Assembly (NCBI GenBank): GCA_041481895.1
Contig: JBGPCQ010000015.1
Coordinates: forward strand, 1 to 32,828
Reading direction: 5' to 3'
DNA: 32,828 nt
Source of the DNA: JAMPXD01 sp041481895
Lineage (GTDB): Bacteria; Desulfobacterota; Desulfuromonadia; Geobacterales; Geobacteraceae
The translations under genes were made by a program, and so were the position numbers. Shown in pieces: positions 24,971 through 32,382 of the stretch. Position 1 is the first letter of the stretch, and each line of letters opens with the position of its first letter. Under the pieces are notes generated by a model. That model was not told the origin of the DNA, did no database searches, and was given only the letters and a program-made list of their open reading frames with translations.

Positions 24971-25675
24971 TTACTCGCAGCAGGGAGGGTTCTCTACCAA
25001 ACTGGTTCTCTGTAGCCATGTCGGCCAATCGAAACCGGCGAAATCAATAAGGAGGGCGGTGGGTATGAAGGTGTCGAGCTCGTTCAACTGTTGCTTGCAA
25101 AGTGCGTCTGCAAGCTGCTGAAAAAGTTGAAGTTCGTCAGCGAATATACGCAGGAATTCCCCGCGCAGTTCCTTTATGGCAAGTGGGTCCTTACCGATAA
25201 AATTGAGAGTGCACAATTCTTCGAAAAAGACCTCTCCGGAGAGATCAACAAGGGGAATCCCGTTAAGGCGGCAGGTCATAGGTCGAAAATTGTACAGGAG
25301 GCAACGACCGTCATCAGTCACGAGAGGACATGGTGTCTCGTCATCCTCGGGCATGAGGTCTTCCCACTCCTCCTCCGGCCGGTAATTGAGGATATACGGC
25401 TCGCAGAAATCGAGCCAGAGAAGCTGAAGCTTGTGCAGGCGGGCAATGGCCTTTGCCCGCACCGTGGCCTGCACCTCGGCATCGAGGCGATCAAAACCGT
25501 ACTTGAGATAACAGGCATCGAGAAGGGTGATGTCGAACAGCCCGCGGCAGCACTCTGAGCAGCCGGCGCCACATGCGATAGCCTGCGGTTGGGCCGCAAG
25601 GCAACGGGCAAACCAGGTATCCACCTCGGCGAGGAGGAGACCGTAGCTGGTCAGTATTTCATCAAGTTTTTTCAT
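24971..25675 (-). CDS. YkgJ-type CxxxCxxCC cysteine-cluster protein
   Basis: A 234-residue protein of the YkgJ family, thought to bind zinc or iron through clustered Cys. The cluster is CGAGCSECC near residues 36-44, then CPLVTDDGRCLLYNFRPMTC in the middle, a further Cys in EELCTLNF, and an unusual C-terminal CCE. Family members have been linked to metal binding and possibly rRNA or oxidative-stress contexts, but no reaction is firmly known. No signal peptide. It is the last gene of the mscS-purLQF-pyrE strand, separated from the toxin gene by 71 bases. Confidence 0.85.
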   Translation of the reverse strand: MKKLDEILTSYGLLLAEVDTWFARCLAAQPQAIACGAGCSECCRGLFDITLLDACYLKYGFDRLDAEVQATVRAKAIARLHKLQLLWLDFCEPYILNYRPEEEWEDLMPEDDETPCPLVTDDGRCLLYNFRPMTCRLNGIPLVDLSGEVFFEELCTLNFIGKDPLAIKELRGEFLRIFADELQLFQQLADALCKQQLNELDTFIPTALLIDFAGFDWPTWLQRTSLVENPPCCE

Positions 25676-25746
25676 CAGACTTTCACTGGCGACTTTATTC
25701 CGCTATCCATGACGAACCTACCCTGATACATATGGTCCTTATTCGC

Positions 25747-26103
25747 TTATCGTCGAATATCCAACGCCGCAAGCAGCCCCTGCTCAACCTGAGTCAGCAG
25801 TTCTTCCGGAACCGCGCCAATTTTGTCAGTCAACTTGGCGCGGTCAAGGGTGGTGATCTGGTGGCAAAGGGCAATGCTGTCAGTGGGGAGTCCGGTCATG
25901 CCGGCCGGTAGCGCCACCACGGTAGGGCCGCGGCGCTTTTGCCCGACCGAGGTTGAGATGGGAACAACGATGATGGATCGCCATCCCGATGTCTGATTGA
26001 AGGCGTCGTGAGACATGATGATAACCGGCCGTCGGCCACTCTGTTCCGAACCTGAACGTGGCGCAAGGTTTGCCCAGTAGATGTCACCCCGGTTCACTGA
26101 CAT
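25747..26103 (-). CDS. MazF/PemK family mRNA endoribonuclease toxin
   Basis: The toxin half of a type II toxin-antitoxin module, expected to cleave single-stranded RNA at short motifs in the cytoplasm. 118 residues. The N-terminal RGDIYWANLAPRSGSEQSGRRPVIIMSHD and the later PISTSVGQKRRGPTVVAL plus IALCHQITTLDRAKL are MazF hallmarks, with the catalytic Arg in SGRRPV and the following Ser/Thr stretch kept. The ATG overlaps the antitoxin stop by 10 bases. An internal GTG (MNRGDIYW) is an alternative start. Cleavage specificity cannot be predicted. Confidence 0.9.
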   Translation of the reverse strand: MSVNRGDIYWANLAPRSGSEQSGRRPVIIMSHDAFNQTSGWRSIIVVPISTSVGQKRRGPTVVALPAGMTGLPTDSIALCHQITTLDRAKLTDKIGAVPEELLTQVEQGLLAALDIRR

Positions 26104-26363
26104 TTCTCCGTATCGCGCAGGTGCTCTAGTGCAGCGGTCTCAAGACCTTCATCCAGATCGTCAGCGGTATCCGCATTCTGTGCGGCATAGCAGGCAATCT
26201 CTTCGTGAAGCGCAAGCTTTTCCTGCTGCTCAAGCCAGTATTCCACAGCCTGTTTCACCAACTGGGTGGCGGGCTTGTGCTGCCGCTCCGCCTCTGACCT
26301 GAGCCGGCTGTAAATTTCACTGGGCAGGGGAACGTGAAAGTTATGAGCTGTTGCAGTTTTCAT
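26094..26363 (-). CDS. antitoxin partner of the MazF-like toxin (ribbon-helix-helix-like)
   Basis: An 89-residue small protein directly upstream of the toxin and overlapping it. The first 45 residues, MKTATAHNFHVPLPSEIYSR and on through KPATQLVKQAVEYWLEQQEK, look like a ribbon-helix-helix DNA-binding dimerisation unit. The acidic tail EEIACYAAQNADTADDLDEG would be the flexible toxin-binding part. The start is ATG 26363 behind a GGAGG site; the frame open to 26411 has no site. The promoter and a palindrome over its start make autorepression likely. I do not recognise a named subfamily. Confidence 0.85.
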   Translation of the reverse strand: MKTATAHNFHVPLPSEIYSRLRSEAERQHKPATQLVKQAVEYWLEQQEKLALHEEIACYAAQNADTADDLDEGLETAALEHLRDTEKCQ

Positions 26364-26381
26364 GGCATACCTCCTGCCATG
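26361..26381. promoter_or_regulatory. perfect inverted repeat over antitoxin start, likely operator
   Basis: CATGGCA and TGCCATG, 7 bp each, are separated by the 7-base spacer TACCTCC, which is the complement of the GGAGG ribosome site. The first arm contains the antitoxin start codon, and the second abuts the -10 element. It could be the operator bound by antitoxin or toxin-antitoxin complex. As RNA, the same arms could mask the ribosome site. The symmetry is seen; binding is inferred. Confidence 0.6.
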
Positions 26382-26382
26382 C

Positions 26383-26411
26383 ATTATAAGGCATAAAGCA
26401 GTGTCAAACAA
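26383..26411 (-). promoter_or_regulatory. promoter of the toxin-antitoxin pair
   Basis: On the minus strand a perfect TATAAT (26383-26388) has TTGTTT 17 bases upstream (26406-26411). A consensus TTGACA also occurs (26402-26407), but only 13 bases from TATAAT, too close to pair with it. The promoter starts just after pyrE ends, so the module has independent expression from the tail of the purine/pyrimidine operon. Confidence 0.6.
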
Positions 26412-26435
26412 GAAAAGAAATGAGGACCCCTCTCC

Positions 26436-26984
26436 TTACCCCACCAGTTCCGACTTGGTAAATATCGCCTTCAGCCAGTACCCTTCCTTTTCGATATTCT
26501 CCCGCCCCCCTTCTTCCCGGTCGACGAGGGTGACAATGCCGAGAACCTGCAGCCCCTCTTCCTCGGCCCGACGGACCGCCTTCATGGATGAGCCGCCGGT
26601 TGTCACCACGTCCTCGACAATGACCACCTTCGATCCCGGTGGCAGGTTCTTCCGCCCCTCCAGCCATTGGCCGGTGCCGTGCCCTTTGGGTTCCTTGCGG
26701 ATGATGAACGCGTGCATCGGTTTGCCGTCCAGACAGGCAGCGATCGAGGTGGCCGTGGCAATGGGGTCGGCGCCGAGGGTAATCCCGCCTACCCCCTGCA
26801 CTCCAGCCACGCCGTTAATCGCCTCGTAGAAGAGCTTGCCGACCAGAAGACCTCCCTCGGCATGCAGGGTGGTCTGTTTGCCGTCGAAGTAAAAATCGCT
26901 CTGTCGCCCTGAAGCAAGGGTAACGAGACGTTTTTCGTAGGACAACTCCCGGATGATTTCTTTGAGTCTTTCCCTCTCGGTCAT
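26436..26984 (-). CDS. pyrE: orotate phosphoribosyltransferase
   Basis: Transfers PRPP-ribose phosphate to orotate to give OMP, step 5 of pyrimidine synthesis. 182 residues. The PRPP-binding motif is VVIVEDVVTTGGSSMKAV at about residue 118-135. LASGRQSDFYFDGKQTTLH is the orotate-binding N-terminal block. Gly-rich YEAINGVAGVQGVGGITLGADPI follows. It sits 6 bases after purF on the same strand, combining purine and pyrimidine genes in one operon. Confidence 0.95.
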   Translation of the reverse strand: MTERERLKEIIRELSYEKRLVTLASGRQSDFYFDGKQTTLHAEGGLLVGKLFYEAINGVAGVQGVGGITLGADPIATATSIAACLDGKPMHAFIIRKEPKGHGTGQWLEGRKNLPPGSKVVIVEDVVTTGGSSMKAVRRAEEEGLQVLGIVTLVDREEGGRENIEKEGYWLKAIFTKSELVG

Positions 26985-26990
26985 TGCACG

Positions 26991-28400
26991 TCACTCCTTT
27001 TCAAATAAATCGAGCTGTGGCTCGGGTCTCAGCTTGGGGAACCTGACAGGGTAGTCACCGGAGAAGCAGGCCCTGCAGTAACTGTTGCTGCTGCCGCCAA
27101 CGGCGTGCACGAGCCCTTCTTTCGACAGATAGCCGAGAGAATCGGCGGTTATGTATCTGGTTATCTCTTCGAGGGTATGGGATGATGAAATGAGCTCTTT
27201 ACGGGTAGGTGTGTCAATGCCGTAGTAGCAGGGATAACTGGTGGGGGGGGATGATATCCGGACGTGGACTTCTTTGGCCCCGGCATGCCTGACCATCTTG
27301 ACGATCTTGCGCGACGTGGTGCCGCGCACTATCGAGTCATCGATAACGACTACCCGCTTTCCCTCGAGTATCTCGCGTACCGGGTTCAGCTTGATCTTTA
27401 CCCCGAAATGGCGGATCGACTGCTGGGGCTCGATAAAGGTGCGTCCCACGTAGTGGTTGCGGATCAATCCGAGTTCAAAGCGGATTCCGGACTCCTCGGC
27501 ATAGCCCATGGCTGCAGGCACTCCCGAATCGGGGACCGGAATCACCACATCGGCTTCGATGGCGTGCTCCCGCGCCAGCTGGCGGCCGAGCTCCTTTCTC
27601 ACCTGATAGACATTTTTGCCGAAGATATAGGAGTCGGGACGGGCAAAATAGACAAACTCAAAGATACAGGGGGTAGGGTCAATCTTTTTAAGGGGGAAAT
27701 GCGAGGTTATGCCGCTCTTGTCGATTACCACGATCTCTCCCGGTTCAATCTCCCGGATGAAGTCGGCCTCGATCAGATCAAGGGCGCAGCTTTCCGAGGC
27801 GACCACATAGGCATCACCCAGCTTGCCGAGGCAGAGCGGCCTGAATCCGTGGGGGTCGCGGGCGGCGACCATCCTGGTTTCCGTGATAAACAGGAGGCAG
27901 TAGGCCCCCCTGATCCGGTTCAAGGCCTCGGAAAGCCTTTCCACCAGAGAACTGGCCTTGGAGATCGCCAGCAGATGAATGATTATTTCGGTATCCATGG
28001 TGGTCTGGAATATGGATCCCCAGGCTTCCAGTTCATCCTTGATGATCTGGGCATTGACCAGGTTGCCGTTATGGGCCAGGGCGATAGACCCCCGCGAATA
28101 GTCGACCATGATCGGCTGAACATTCTTGATGACGGACGAACCGGTTGTCGAGTAGCGCACATGGCCGATGGCCGACCTCCCGGGGAGGGTTTTGAAGATA
28201 TCCTGGTTGCCGAATACATCCGCTACCAGCCCCATGCTCTTGTGGGCATGAAGGCCGACCCCGTCGGATGATACGATGCCGCAACTCTCCTGGCCACGGT
28301 GCTGGAGGGCATAGAGCCCCAGGTAGGTCAGGTTGGATGCCTCCGGGTGATTAAAAATGCCGAAAATGCCGCATTCTTCTTCTGGTCTTTTGAAATTCAT
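26991..28400 (-). CDS. purF: amidophosphoribosyltransferase, iron-sulfur type
   Basis: Commits PRPP to purine synthesis by making phosphoribosylamine from glutamine. 469 residues. A 9-residue leader MNFKRPEEE precedes the nucleophile in CGIFGIF, so self-cleavage to expose Cys is expected as in B. subtilis-type PurF. The glutaminase part occupies roughly residues 10-235. The PRPP site VVVIDDSIVRGTTSRKIV lies at about 350. Iron-sulfur ligands are likely among the Cys in PTPCIFEF, SYPCYYGIDTP and SYCRACFSGDYPV. The start is ATG 28400 behind AAAGGA; an upstream frame to 28427 is ignored. Confidence 0.95.
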   Translation of the reverse strand: MNFKRPEEECGIFGIFNHPEASNLTYLGLYALQHRGQESCGIVSSDGVGLHAHKSMGLVADVFGNQDIFKTLPGRSAIGHVRYSTTGSSVIKNVQPIMVDYSRGSIALAHNGNLVNAQIIKDELEAWGSIFQTTMDTEIIIHLLAISKASSLVERLSEALNRIRGAYCLLFITETRMVAARDPHGFRPLCLGKLGDAYVVASESCALDLIEADFIREIEPGEIVVIDKSGITSHFPLKKIDPTPCIFEFVYFARPDSYIFGKNVYQVRKELGRQLAREHAIEADVVIPVPDSGVPAAMGYAEESGIRFELGLIRNHYVGRTFIEPQQSIRHFGVKIKLNPVREILEGKRVVVIDDSIVRGTTSRKIVKMVRHAGAKEVHVRISSPPTSYPCYYGIDTPTRKELISSSHTLEEITRYITADSLGYLSKEGLVHAVGGSSNSYCRACFSGDYPVRFPKLRPEPQLDLFEKE

Positions 28401-28445
28401 GGCTGTCCTTTTATTAATCGGTTCCACAATGCGCCGAACTTCCTG

Positions 28446-29273
28446 TTACACAAGATTCTTTCTCACGTATTCTGCAGCATTCCTGAAAAGGATGAGCCCC
28501 TCCCCCTCCTCGGGAAGTTTTTCTCGTGTCCAGCGGGGATGGTTGGTGAAATGGGTGAAGGCCTCGGGATGGGGCATGAGTCCCATCAGCCGGCCTGTTT
28601 CATTGCAGATGCCCGCGATTGCATTTTCGGAACCGTTGGGATTGAGAGGATACTCCATGGTGGAAGAGCTGTAATCAGGGACGGAGTATTTGAACACCGC
28701 CAGGTTCTTTTCCTCGATCATCCCCAGGACAGCGGGAGACGAGGCGACAAATTTTCCTTCGCCGTGGCGTATCGGGAAATAGACCCCTTTTTCGACCCCC
28801 CGGGTAAAAATGGAGGGAGAAGCAGGATTGGCCTTCAGGTAGACCCAACGGTCCTGGAAACGCCCGCAGTCATTGAAGGTGAGCGTCGCCACCTGGCGGA
28901 GATAATTGCCGTCAAAAGCGGGCAACAGACCCATCTTTACCATAAGCTGAAAGCCGTTGCAGACCCCGAGTATCGGCTTGCCATCGTTGATGAAACGGAG
29001 CAGCTGGTCGAGCAGGTGCTCCTGCAGTTCGTCGACTTTGGCGAACTGCAGGCGATTTGCTTGGGCCTTGGCGCTCCCCAGGTCGTCGCCATCAAGGAAC
29101 CCGCCGGTCAGATTCAGAAAATGAAATTCTTCAAGTCGTACGTCACCGGCCAGAAGTTCCGAAATGTGGACGATCCGCGCCTCATCGAATCCGCCGAGCC
29201 TGCAGGCATGGGCCGCTTCCATTTCACAATTGGTGCCGTTGCCGGTTATTACGATCGCTTTTATTTTCGTCAT
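28446..29273 (-). CDS. purQ: FGAM synthetase glutaminase subunit
   Basis: A class I glutamine amidotransferase supplying ammonia to PurL, step 4 of purine synthesis. 275 residues, longer than the about 227 of Gram-positive PurQ. The catalytic Cys is in LGVCNGFQLMVKMG and the His-Glu pair in GLMPHPEAFTHF. The N-terminal VITGNGTNCEMEAAHACRLGG is typical. It is separated from purL by 112 bases with RNA-hairpin potential and ends 45 bases before purF. PurL here lacks its own glutaminase domain, so this is the partner. Confidence 0.95.
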   Translation of the reverse strand: MTKIKAIVITGNGTNCEMEAAHACRLGGFDEARIVHISELLAGDVRLEEFHFLNLTGGFLDGDDLGSAKAQANRLQFAKVDELQEHLLDQLLRFINDGKPILGVCNGFQLMVKMGLLPAFDGNYLRQVATLTFNDCGRFQDRWVYLKANPASPSIFTRGVEKGVYFPIRHGEGKFVASSPAVLGMIEEKNLAVFKYSVPDYSSSTMEYPLNPNGSENAIAGICNETGRLMGLMPHPEAFTHFTNHPRWTREKLPEEGEGLILFRNAAEYVRKNLV

Positions 29274-29305
29274 AGCTACCTCTTTGAGTGCGGGAGTTTG
29301 AAGAG

Positions 29306-29364
29306 CGGAAGTTCAATCAGAAGGATTCTCCTGATTTTCAGATGCTTACTCTCCCGAGCTTCCG
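29306..29364 (-). other. structured spacer between purL and purQ
   Basis: The 112-base gap contains nested inverted repeats. CGGAAG (29306-29311) can pair with CTTCCG (29359-29364). Inside, AATCAG pairs with CTGATT around a 10-base loop (29315-29336). An alternative CGGGAG/CTCCCG pair (29291-29296 with 29351-29356) competes with the outer stem. There is no ORF or promoter of note. It may be a processing or expression-balancing element in the mRNA, but the stems are short and the evidence is weak. Confidence 0.35.
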
Positions 29365-29385
29365 TTTTTCCCCGCTGCTGCACTG

Positions 29386-32382
29386 TTACAGCTCCCTCAG
29401 TGTTTTCTGCCAGGCATCCTTCAAGTCCGACAACCCGGTTTTTATTACACTTCTACCGGTGGTTAGCCCGGTGACGATGAGTTCAGGTTCTTCGGTTACA
29501 ACGCCAATGGAGGTAAAGCAGTTGCCGGTCATGATAGTTTCAAACCGTTCCCGCCTTTCGGGATGTACGGTGACCAGGTGGCGGGAGGCCGACTCGGAGA
29601 AGAGCAGCACTACGTCGTTCTTATCAGCGACATCCCCCTTGAAGAGAACGCGGGAAAGATCGAGGGCCATGCCGCAACCGCCGGAAAAAGCGGACTCGGC
29701 GGCAGCCACCGCCAGTCCGCCATCGGAAAGATCATGACAGGATGCGATCACCCCCGCCATCACAGCCTTATGGTAAGCTTGGTAGCGGAGGTAGGCTTTG
29801 GCTGCATCGACGATGGGGACCTTGTTGCCGACAAATCCCTTCAAAGCGAGGTACTCCGACCCGCCAAGTTCGGCACCGGTCTTACCTAAGAGGTAGACGA
29901 TATCGCCGGGCCGTTTGGCGTCCATCGTGACTGCCCGGCGGACATCCTCGATCCGGCCGATAACGGAAAACAGGAGCGTGGGAGGGATTGAGATTTTGAC
30001 CGTCCCGTCGTAGAAATCATTTTTCATGGAATCCTTGCCGGAGATGAGTGGAAGATTATAGGCAAGGCAGACGTCGTACAGGGCCTGGTTCGATCTCACC
30101 AACTGCGCCATCTTGTAGGGGCCGTCGGGGGTCTTCTCCGACAGGACCGGATCACACCAGCAGAAGTTGTCGAGTCCGGCAACGAGATCGAGGGAGCCGC
30201 CGACCGCAACATAGTTGCGCAGCCCCTCATCAATGACGTTGGCGGTCATGTGGTAGGTGTCGATGTCGCTGTACCGGGGGCAAATGCCATGGGCCACGAC
30301 CACACCTTCAAAGGAGTCGAGAATGGGACGGACCACTGCGGCGTCCGAAGGGCCATCGTTGTCCACCCCGGTAAAGGGCTTGACCACCGAGCCCCCCTGC
30401 ACCTCATGGTCGTAGCGGCGCACCACCGACTCCTTGGAGCAGATATTGAGGGAGGAAAGGAGCTGCAGGAGGTCACCGCTGTAATCTTCCTGCACCATGA
30501 CGGCCGGTTCCTCATGCCGTGGCGGCTCCCACTTTGCAGGGAGCTGCATGGGAGGAAGCCCCTCATGCATGAACTCGACGGGAAGATAGGCGACGGTGCG
30601 GTCGCCGAAGAGGATATGGAAATACCCCGAATCGGTAAATTCGCCGAGGATGGTCGCCTCCACGCCGAATCGTTGCGCCATGGCGGTAAATTCTTCGATC
30701 TTTTCCGGCGGCACAGCCAGGCTCATCCGTTCCTGGGCCTCGGAGATGAGAATCTCCCACGGGACGAGCCCCGCATATTTGAGGGGCGCCCGGGAGAGGT
30801 CCATCCGGCAACCGCCGCACTCGCCCGACATCTCGCCGATTGAAGAGGAGAGCCCCCCGGCGCCGTTATCGGTTATGAAGTTGTAGAGTCCCTTGTCCCT
30901 GGCTCGGATGAGAAAGTCGAACATCCGCTTCTGGGTGATCGGGTCGCCGATCTGCACCGCGGTGACCGGTGAATTTTCGTTGAGCTCTTCAGATGAGAAC
31001 GTGGCCCCGTGAATGCCATCCTTGCCGATCCGGCCGCCGGTCATGACAATCAGGTCTCCGGGGTTGATCCGCTTCATGTGGGACGGCTCACCGTTGATCT
31101 CGGCAGGCATAATTCCGGCGGTGCCGCAGAAGACGAGGGGCTTGCCGGCAAAACGGGGATCGAAGACAAGAGAGCCGTTCACGGTGGGAATGCCGCTTTT
31201 GTTGCCGCCGTGCTCAACCCCTTCCACGACCCCTTCGTAAATGCGCCGCGGATGCAGGAGACGTGCCGGGAGCGGCTTGTCGTAGAACGGATCGGCAAAG
31301 CAGAAGACATCGGTATTGAAGATGAGACGCGCCCCCTTCCCGGTGCCGAACGGGTCGCGGTTGACGCCGACGATCCCGGTAAGCGCCCCGCCGTAAGGAT
31401 CGAGGGCAGAAGGAGAATTGTGGGTCTCCACCTTGAAGACGAGCGACCAGTCGTCGTTGAATTTGATGACCCCCGCGTTATCCTTGAATACCGATAGGCA
31501 GAAGTCTCTCTCCCCGAGCCGTTCCCGCACCTCCTTCGTGGTGCGCTGGATAAAGCTCTTGTAGAGGGAACGGATCTCCGACCTGTTCCCCTCCCCATCC
31601 TCGTAATGGACCGTACCGGCGAAAATCTTGTGCTTGCAGTGTTCCGACCAGGTCTGGGCGAGGGCCTCGAGTTCCACGTCGGTCGGCTTGTCGCCCAGCC
31701 CGACAGTGCGGCGCTCCGTCTGAACCCGGGGATCGCGAAAATGGGCCTGGATGATCTTCATCTCGTCCAGGGTAAGGGCCAGCACACCTTCCTTGCTGAT
31801 GTGCAGCAATTCCTCGTCGGAGACCTCAAGGTCTATTTCCCGGACGGGCGCAGCATGCTGCGCCCCTACAACCTTCGGCACATAGGCCGGTAAGCCGCCC
31901 TGGGCGGTGAAGGAAGCGCTATCGAGAATGGTGGCGCGCTGGATAAGGGAATTGCAGAGGAGCCCGTTGGCAATCAACTCCAGGTCGGAACGATAAAGAG
32001 CGCCGCTGAAGAGATACTGGACCGAGGTATAAACCCCCTCCCCCGGCTGAAACAAGCGGCCGGTCAGATACTCGATCGCTTCCCGGGCGGTCCGTCCTAC
32101 ATTGTCGGTAACGCCGGGGCGAAAGCCGACCTCTACGGCGAAATCGAAACCGGCGGCCAGAGCCCGGTCAATGCTCCATGTCTGGATGACCGGATCACAA
32201 AAGGGTCCGGAAGCGGCTCTCTGCAGTTCCGGGCCGGAAAGAGCGGCATCTACGGTATACACATCGATCGTCCGGACCTGCGTCACCGGAAGTTTGAAAA
32301 AGTGCTCGATCTCCCGCTTTATCCGTTCGCCACGGGCATCCCGGACAGTCTCTCGCAGGGCTACTTCAATTCTTTGGGCCAT
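29386..32382 (-). CDS. purL: FGAM synthetase with fused PurS-like N-terminus (PurSL)
   Basis: An ATP-dependent synthetase converting FGAR to FGAM with ammonia from PurQ. 998 residues. About residues 1-165 look like PurS repeats (IEVALRETVRDARGERIKRE; VEVGFRPGVTDNVGRTAREA). A linker is followed by the synthetase core with TWSEHCKHKIF near 240, KVETHNSPSALDPYGGA near 325 and ITDNGAGGLSSSIGEMSGE in the middle. No C-terminal glutaminase is present. In the linker, at about residues 173-179, a perfect palindrome is translated as GAQHAAP. The start overlaps the mscS-family stop as TAATG, behind AAGGAAGG. Confidence 0.95.
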   Translation of the reverse strand: MAQRIEVALRETVRDARGERIKREIEHFFKLPVTQVRTIDVYTVDAALSGPELQRAASGPFCDPVIQTWSIDRALAAGFDFAVEVGFRPGVTDNVGRTAREAIEYLTGRLFQPGEGVYTSVQYLFSGALYRSDLELIANGLLCNSLIQRATILDSASFTAQGGLPAYVPKVVGAQHAAPVREIDLEVSDEELLHISKEGVLALTLDEMKIIQAHFRDPRVQTERRTVGLGDKPTDVELEALAQTWSEHCKHKIFAGTVHYEDGEGNRSEIRSLYKSFIQRTTKEVRERLGERDFCLSVFKDNAGVIKFNDDWSLVFKVETHNSPSALDPYGGALTGIVGVNRDPFGTGKGARLIFNTDVFCFADPFYDKPLPARLLHPRRIYEGVVEGVEHGGNKSGIPTVNGSLVFDPRFAGKPLVFCGTAGIMPAEINGEPSHMKRINPGDLIVMTGGRIGKDGIHGATFSSEELNENSPVTAVQIGDPITQKRMFDFLIRARDKGLYNFITDNGAGGLSSSIGEMSGECGGCRMDLSRAPLKYAGLVPWEILISEAQERMSLAVPPEKIEEFTAMAQRFGVEATILGEFTDSGYFHILFGDRTVAYLPVEFMHEGLPPMQLPAKWEPPRHEEPAVMVQEDYSGDLLQLLSSLNICSKESVVRRYDHEVQGGSVVKPFTGVDNDGPSDAAVVRPILDSFEGVVVAHGICPRYSDIDTYHMTANVIDEGLRNYVAVGGSLDLVAGLDNFCWCDPVLSEKTPDGPYKMAQLVRSNQALYDVCLAYNLPLISGKDSMKNDFYDGTVKISIPPTLLFSVIGRIEDVRRAVTMDAKRPGDIVYLLGKTGAELGGSEYLALKGFVGNKVPIVDAAKAYLRYQAYHKAVMAGVIASCHDLSDGGLAVAAAESAFSGGCGMALDLSRVLFKGDVADKNDVVLLFSESASRHLVTVHPERRERFETIMTGNCFTSIGVVTEEPELIVTGLTTGRSVIKTGLSDLKDAWQKTLREL
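31846..31865. repeat. REP-like 20-bp palindrome inside purL
   Basis: GGGCGCAGCATGCTGCGCCC is its own reverse complement. With its flank CTACAAC (GTTGTAG on the coding strand), it resembles dispersed REP-type repeats that I recall from Geobacter-like and other genomes. I cannot count its copies here, and only one was seen in this window. It is in frame within the purL linker and encodes GAQHAAP. It is therefore either a tolerated insertion or chance. Confidence 0.6.

Noticed and set aside
26383..26407. TTGACA with TATAAT as the toxin-antitoxin promoter pair
   Set aside because: The spacer is only 13 bases. TTGTTT at 17 bases is the more plausible -35.
27264..29474. Two long plus-strand open frames opposite purF and purQ
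   Set aside because: Antisense shadows of well-supported purine genes with biased composition and no ribosome sites.
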